From NCBI GenBank assembly GCA_963796485.1, contig CAWCLV010000001.1:1302001-1366000 (forward strand): 64,000 bases of DNA. The letters are read 5' to 3'. Source of the DNA: CAWCDJ01 sp963796485 (GTDB taxonomy: Bacteria > Acidobacteriota > Terriglobia > Bryobacterales > Bryobacteraceae). The notes beneath the pieces were generated by a model. It ran no database searches. It was not told where the DNA came from and saw nothing but the letters and a program-made list of their open reading frames with translations. This document shows positions 60,472-64,000 of this stretch, in pieces; position 1 is the first letter of the stretch; every line of letters starts with the position of its first letter. A program made the position numbers and the translations under genes.

Positions 60472-61551
60472 ATGCACCGAATTATTACAGCACTTATGGC
60501 TATCTCCTCGCTGGCCTCGGCGGCGCCCCTGCGGCTCGCGATCGCCGGGCTGAATCACGGGCACGTCTCGGGATTCCTGAGTAACGCCGCGAAGCGCGGC
60601 GCCGACGTCCAGATCGTCGCGATCTTCGACCCGGTCGCGGGGCTCACCACGACCTATGGGGAACGGTTCCACATTCCGGCCGAAGCCCGCTTCACCGACC
60701 TCAACAAGATGCTCGACACCGTGAAGCCGGAGGCCGTGGCCACGTTTACCGCGACCATCGATCACGTCACCGTGGTCGAAGCGTGCGCCAAGCGGCACAT
60801 CCCCGTGATGATGGAGAAACCCCTGGCGGTGAACCCGGCGCAGGCGCGCGCCATGCAGGAGGCATCGGCGCGGACCAACACTCCGGTGATCGTCAACTAC
60901 GAAACCACGTGGTACCGCAGCCACGGCGAAATCTGGAAGCTGTTCAAGGAGCAGAAGGCCGCGGGCGATATCCGCAGAATGGTGGCGATGGACGGGCACG
61001 AAGGCCCCAAGGAGATCCACGTGCAGCCGGAGTTCCTGGCGTGGTTGACCGACCCCGTGAAGAACGGCGCGGGCGCCATGTTCGACTTCGGCTGCTACGG
61101 CGCGAACCTCATGACATGGATGATGGACAACCAGAAGCCGCTCAAAGTGACGGCCATTGCGCAGACCGAGAAGCCGCAGATCTACGCGCACGTGGACGAC
61201 GAGGCGACGATTCTGGTGGAGTATCCGAAGGCGCAGGGGGTCATCCAGGCGTCGTGGAACTGGCCCTTCAGCCGCAAGGATTTCGAGGTCTATGGCGAGA
61301 AAGGGTATGCAATCGCGACCGGCGGGAACAACCTGCGGGTGCGGATGCCGGGGCAGCGCGAAGAATCGGTGCGGACGCCTGGAGAACTGCCGCCGGATGA
61401 GACCGATTCGATCTCGTATCTGATCGCCGTGGCTCGCGGGAAGCGGAAGCCGTCAGGCCTGAACTCGCTGGAGAACAACGTGATCGTGGTCGAGATTTTG
61501 GATGCCGCGCGCGAGTCGGCGCGCACAGGCAAAACCGTAACGCTGAAGTAG
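60472..61551 (+). CDS. Exported Gfo/Idh/MocA-family oxidoreductase
   Basis: 359 residues. Signal peptide MHRIITALMAISSLASAA, then the N-terminal Rossmann domain ('LRLAIAGLNHGHVSGFLSN', a variant of GxGxxG) and the family marker EKP in 'IPVMMEKPLAVN'. The C-terminal alpha/beta domain has 'AGAMFDFGCYGANLMTWMM' and a conserved 'HEGPKEIHVQPEF'. These enzymes oxidise or reduce sugars and inositols with NAD(P); export would require bound cofactor, as known for Tat-exported relatives, but here the signal is Sec-like. It is the first gene 3' of the intron. Confidence 0.85.
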   Translation: MHRIITALMAISSLASAAPLRLAIAGLNHGHVSGFLSNAAKRGADVQIVAIFDPVAGLTTTYGERFHIPAEARFTDLNKMLDTVKPEAVATFTATIDHVTVVEACAKRHIPVMMEKPLAVNPAQARAMQEASARTNTPVIVNYETTWYRSHGEIWKLFKEQKAAGDIRRMVAMDGHEGPKEIHVQPEFLAWLTDPVKNGAGAMFDFGCYGANLMTWMMDNQKPLKVTAIAQTEKPQIYAHVDDEATILVEYPKAQGVIQASWNWPFSRKDFEVYGEKGYAIATGGNNLRVRMPGQREESVRTPGELPPDETDSISYLIAVARGKRKPSGLNSLENNVIVVEILDAARESARTGKTVTLK

Positions 61552-61555
61552 GCAT

Positions 61556-61641
61556 TGTGGGATAGGCCTCCGGCCTGTCCATGCGCCGAAGGCGCGATCC
61601 CAAGGGTGCGTAAAACCGGGCAGGCCGGGAGGCCTGCCCCA
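61556..61641. repeat. Dispersed inverted repeat, two hairpin units with inner hairpin (copy F)
   Basis: Left unit GTGGGATAGGCCTCCGGCCT+GTCC, inner hairpin GCGCC-GAA-GGCGC (61583-61595), right unit GGGCAGGCCGGGAGGCCTGC+CCCAC. It spans the convergent gap and touches the TAG of the Hpt gene. Confidence 0.8.
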
Positions 61642-61971
61642 CTAAACTTCCTCGCGGAGGCGTTCCACTTCCTGCGCCAGGGCGGCCAGCGACGCCTCGC
61701 ACTCCGCGAAGCGCCCGCCGGTGGCTTGCTGCTCGATGCGGAGCAGGAGGTCGGCGGCGGCTTGAGCGCCAACGTTGGCGCACGCTCCCTTGGAGTAATG
61801 CGCCAGGCGCCTGCACTGTTGCGAGTCCTGCATCCGGATCGCCGAGGCGATCAACTCGATATTGCTTGCCGTGTCATCGACCAGCGAGCAAAGTATGTCG
61901 CGCATGAGGTCCGGGTCGTCGAGCGTGACATCCCGGAGCTGTTCGCGATCCAGAGTGGTCCTTAGTGTCAC
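61642..61971 (-). CDS. Stand-alone Hpt (histidine phosphotransfer) protein
   Basis: 109 residues, all helical. The phosphorylatable His is in 'RRLAHYSKGACANVGAQAAA', the HxxKGxxxxxG pattern of Hpt domains. The helices before and after ('LMRDILCSLVDDTASNIELI', 'AECEASLAALAQEVERLREE') form the four-helix bundle. It can shuttle phosphate between receiver domains; the hybrid kinase at 12305 is a candidate partner in the same region. The gene ends directly at the hairpin repeat. Confidence 0.87.
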   Translation of the reverse strand: MTLRTTLDREQLRDVTLDDPDLMRDILCSLVDDTASNIELIASAIRMQDSQQCRRLAHYSKGACANVGAQAAADLLLRIEQQATGGRFAECEASLAALAQEVERLREEV

Positions 61972-62043
61972 ATTCTGAGTCTTTCATGCAGCGAACCTCC
62001 CCGTGAATCGGCTGCCCGACTGAAATTCGGCGGTGAAAGAACC

Positions 62044-63045
62044 CTAGCGGGCGTGGAAACTTCCGTAGGTGAAGAAAGTCTGAACCACATCGAGCCGGGA
62101 ACTCAGGAGAGCGCCGCAGTGGAATCCGGGATTGGCCGGGCTGCCGAAGCGCAAGTCATAGACCTCGACGAGTTTGCCGTTTTCGGGTTCGGCGACCGGC
62201 GAGACGCGCCACAGCGGCAACTGCGAAAAGTCCAGAAACACCTGAAACGTATGGGTGCGTCGTGCGGCTTCCAGTTCCGGACCGGCGTCCGGTTTGTGGA
62301 AGATGGTGGCGCGTGTGGGATCGAAGTCCCCCGCCAGGTTGACGTCGTCCACCGCGTAAAAGCCGGGAGTCTCGACGACCCCGCGCCAAAGCCAGGGAGC
62401 CGACGCATCCGGCAGGGCTGCAACGCGCAGGGGCGGGGAATCGCCATAAATCCGCGAATCGAGCACGGCCATGGCACGGGCGTGCAGCACGCTGCGCCCG
62501 CAGTTGTAGAACAGCAGGAAGGCGAGGCCGAGGACGGCGAAGCCGCGGCCAGGATAGCGGATCTTGCCGGACCCGGACGTGATCTCGCTCGAAACCAGCC
62601 GGCTGATCAGCGGGCCGACGACGCAGACCAGCAGCACGGCCCAGATCCAGAGATCCACCACGTTGGTGAGGTCGAGATGCACCCAGCGCGAAGAAAACGG
62701 AGCGAAGATGCGGACCCCGTACGCGTTGGTGAGGTCGAGCAGCAGATGCGACGCCACCGCGATCAAGGCGGCGAGGAACGCGCCCGCCCAGCGGATCTTC
62801 TTCCGCCTCCACGCCAGCCCGACCACCGCGACCGCGAGCAGCGCCATCACCGGCATGGCGATCAATGAGTGCGTGAGGTCGCGGTGATAGTGGAGATAAT
62901 TCAGGGATCCGCCTGCCGCCGCGACGATGTCGATGTCCGGCGCGTTGGCGGCCAGGATCAGGATCGGGGTGGCCAGCGGCGTCCAGCGGTTGAGCCCGGC
63001 CCGGCTGAGGAACAGGCCAGTCGCCGTGTGGGTGAGGGGGTCCAT
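62044..63045 (-). CDS. YdjM/DUF457-type membrane-bound metal-dependent hydrolase-like protein
   Basis: 333 residues from the ATG at 63045; an alternative TTG at 63075 lies upstream. 'MDPLTHTATGLFLSRAGL' and 'APDIDIVAAAGGSLNYLHYH' plus 'RDLTHSLI' are the signature of the inner-membrane DUF457/YdjM family, with H/D residues in the first helices forming the putative metal site. Five membrane helices precede a C-terminal periplasmic beta domain of about 140 residues. Substrates are unknown; some relatives are LexA-regulated. Confidence 0.85.
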   Translation of the reverse strand: MDPLTHTATGLFLSRAGLNRWTPLATPILILAANAPDIDIVAAAGGSLNYLHYHRDLTHSLIAMPVMALLAVAVVGLAWRRKKIRWAGAFLAALIAVASHLLLDLTNAYGVRIFAPFSSRWVHLDLTNVVDLWIWAVLLVCVVGPLISRLVSSEITSGSGKIRYPGRGFAVLGLAFLLFYNCGRSVLHARAMAVLDSRIYGDSPPLRVAALPDASAPWLWRGVVETPGFYAVDDVNLAGDFDPTRATIFHKPDAGPELEAARRTHTFQVFLDFSQLPLWRVSPVAEPENGKLVEVYDLRFGSPANPGFHCGALLSSRLDVVQTFFTYGSFHAR

Positions 63046-63121
63046 GCGAGGTTTGGAATCCCCATTGTAGGCCAAATAGCGGCCCGGGCGAATCTGTTAT
63101 AGTGACCCTCCAGGAGTAGGC

Positions 63122-64000
63122 ATGGCTCTTTACGATGCGGTGTTTGAAGGCGGCGGCGCGAAAGGGGTGGCTTTCGTAGGCGCGCTGGAAGTATTGCAGG
63201 AAAACGGTCACGCGCTTCGCCGGTACGTGGGAACTTCGGCGGGCGCGATCACGGCTACGTTGCTGGCCGCAAAATACACCACCGCGGAAATGATGGCCGC
63301 GGTGATGGAGAAGCAGGCTGACGGGTCGCCCCGGTTCAGCAGCTTCATGGATATCCCCAAGGCCGCCGATTTCGCGCAGGGCGTGCGCGACCAGAGCATC
63401 ACGGCGGAAGTGCTGAAGGAAATCGACCTGCCGTTTGTGCCGTCGTCGCTGGAGGGCCGGATCGATGCGACGCTACTCGAACGCCTGCTGGACAACTCGC
63501 TTTATGCGAGGCTGTTTTCATTCACCGAGTGCGGCGGGTTCTACTCCGGCCGTACGTTTCTGCAATGGATTCGCGAGAAACTCGCGGCCAAGGGGATTCA
63601 GCCGGAAGACACGCTGGCGGTGTTCGCGAAGAAGACAGGGTCCGACCTCTCAGTGGTGGCTTCCGATACCAGCGAGATGGAAATGCTGGTGTTGAACCAC
63701 CGCACCGCGCCGGAGGTCCCTGTGGCCAACGCCGTCCGCATGTCGATGAGCATTCCTTTCGTCTGGCAGGAAGTAGTGTGGCAGGATGCCTGGGGGCGCT
63801 ACATGGGCCGCGTGAAAACGGGCAATACGATCGTGGACGGCGGCGTGCTCTCCAATTTCCCAATCCGGTTGATCGCGTGCGCGGACGAAGAAGTCCGCGA
63901 GATCATGGGCGATACGGATGCCAACGCCGCGGGCAACCTGGGGCTGATGATCGACGAAGCCCTCCAGGTACCCGGTGTGGCGGCGACCAACCAGACGCCA
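63122..64000 (+). CDS. Patatin-like phospholipase (3' end outside window)
   Basis: The frame is open from the ATG at 63122 to the window edge (293 codons). Patatin motifs are present: oxyanion loop 'FEGGGAKGVAFVGAL', the nucleophile Ser in 'YVGTSAGAITA' (GxSxG) and the catalytic Asp in 'TIVDGGVLSNFP'. The enzyme hydrolyses acyl groups from phospholipids or triglycerides. The active-site set is complete, so the missing C-terminus is probably not essential for catalysis. Confidence 0.92.
   Translation, partial: MALYDAVFEGGGAKGVAFVGALEVLQENGHALRRYVGTSAGAITATLLAAKYTTAEMMAAVMEKQADGSPRFSSFMDIPKAADFAQGVRDQSITAEVLKEIDLPFVPSSLEGRIDATLLERLLDNSLYARLFSFTECGGFYSGRTFLQWIREKLAAKGIQPEDTLAVFAKKTGSDLSVVASDTSEMEMLVLNHRTAPEVPVANAVRMSMSIPFVWQEVVWQDAWGRYMGRVKTGNTIVDGGVLSNFPIRLIACADEEVREIMGDTDANAAGNLGLMIDEALQVPGVAATNQTP

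Noticed and set aside
61556..61641. Considered as a single Rho-independent terminator
   Set aside because: The same sequence recurs at several sites with a two-unit inverted structure and lacks a consistent U-tract, so it was recorded as a dispersed repeat that may also terminate transcription.
1..64000. rRNA, tRNA or tmRNA genes
   Set aside because: No cloverleaf with a T-loop GTTCRANNC and CCA-side stem or rRNA motif was recognised on either strand by eye; a covariance search would be decisive.

Overview
The window looks like a chromosome segment of an acidobacterium close to the Solibacter/Bryobacter group (Solibacterales). This is inferred from the mix of families: an Oar-type TonB-dependent receptor, a secreted SBBP-repeat propeller ending in a TIGR03437-type domain, a MacB-like permease of the acidobacterial type, many Tat- or Sec-exported enzymes (esterase, fucosidase, aldo/keto reductase, Gfo/Idh/MocA oxidoreductase) and uniformly high GC. 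No rRNA, tRNA or CRISPR array was found. Both ends cut a gene (a DUF4252-like gene on the left, a patatin-like phospholipase on the right).

Layout. 1-2.1 kb: minus-strand ECF sigma-factor operon with 1-4 nt overlaps. 2.1-12.3 kb: S9 peptidase, a two-PDZ pseudo-HtrA coupled to a CPA2 antiporter, an exported esterase, a Tat-exported aminotransferase, a GT-C-like membrane protein and a DHH phosphoesterase. 12.3-15.2 kb: hybrid histidine kinase. 15.2-17.6 kb: a scarred island with a broken copy of a methyltransferase 5' end, short repeats on both sides of a REP-associated tyrosine transposase (RAYT) gene, a decayed HigBA locus and the intact methyltransferase. 17.6-32.3 kb: RND permease, SBBP/TIGR03437 protein, ABC exporter with a frameshifted permease, a fused remnant of a MazEF-like module, DinB protein, Oar-like receptor and a frameshifted sorbosone-type dehydrogenase. 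32.3-41.3 kb: zinc-ribbon membrane protein, fucosidase, then a minus-strand housekeeping run (short GlmU, YvcK, TPR protein, GalT, YraN, methyltransferase, class III aminotransferase). 41.5-46.6 kb: secreted hydrolase, a putative ADP-ribosyltransferase-fold protein coupled to an isochorismatase-fold hydrolase, a beta-lactamase-fold protein lacking its catalytic lysine, and an exported aldo/keto reductase with Fe-S cysteines. 46.7-48.9 kb: biotin-dependent carboxyltransferase operon. 49-51.6 kb: ATP-dependent DNA ligase convergent with a LigD-type polymerase (NHEJ-like pair, no Ku gene here). 51.6-58.6 kb: winged-helix/TPR regulator facing two small secreted proteins, a GT-C-like protein and a MacB-like permease. 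58.65-60.45 kb: a group II intron whose reverse transcriptase has lost the YADD segment. 60.5-64 kb: oxidoreductase, Hpt protein, DUF457-type membrane protein and patatin.

Two themes run through the window. First, a dispersed GC-rich hairpin repeat (stem-loop GGCAGGCC-GGGA-GGCCTGCC, often two inverted copies around an inner hairpin) sits immediately against stop codons, mainly between convergent genes, and probably acts as a terminator; one copy lies exactly where the GlmU protein is cut short. Second, many loci are decaying: two toxin-antitoxin loci, two frameshifted transporter/enzyme genes, a J-domain fragment, a dead reverse transcriptase and three likely pseudoenzymes. The best candidate for undescribed biology is the translationally coupled pair at 42.7-44.2 kb (ADP-ribosyltransferase-like protein plus isochorismatase-fold hydrolase).
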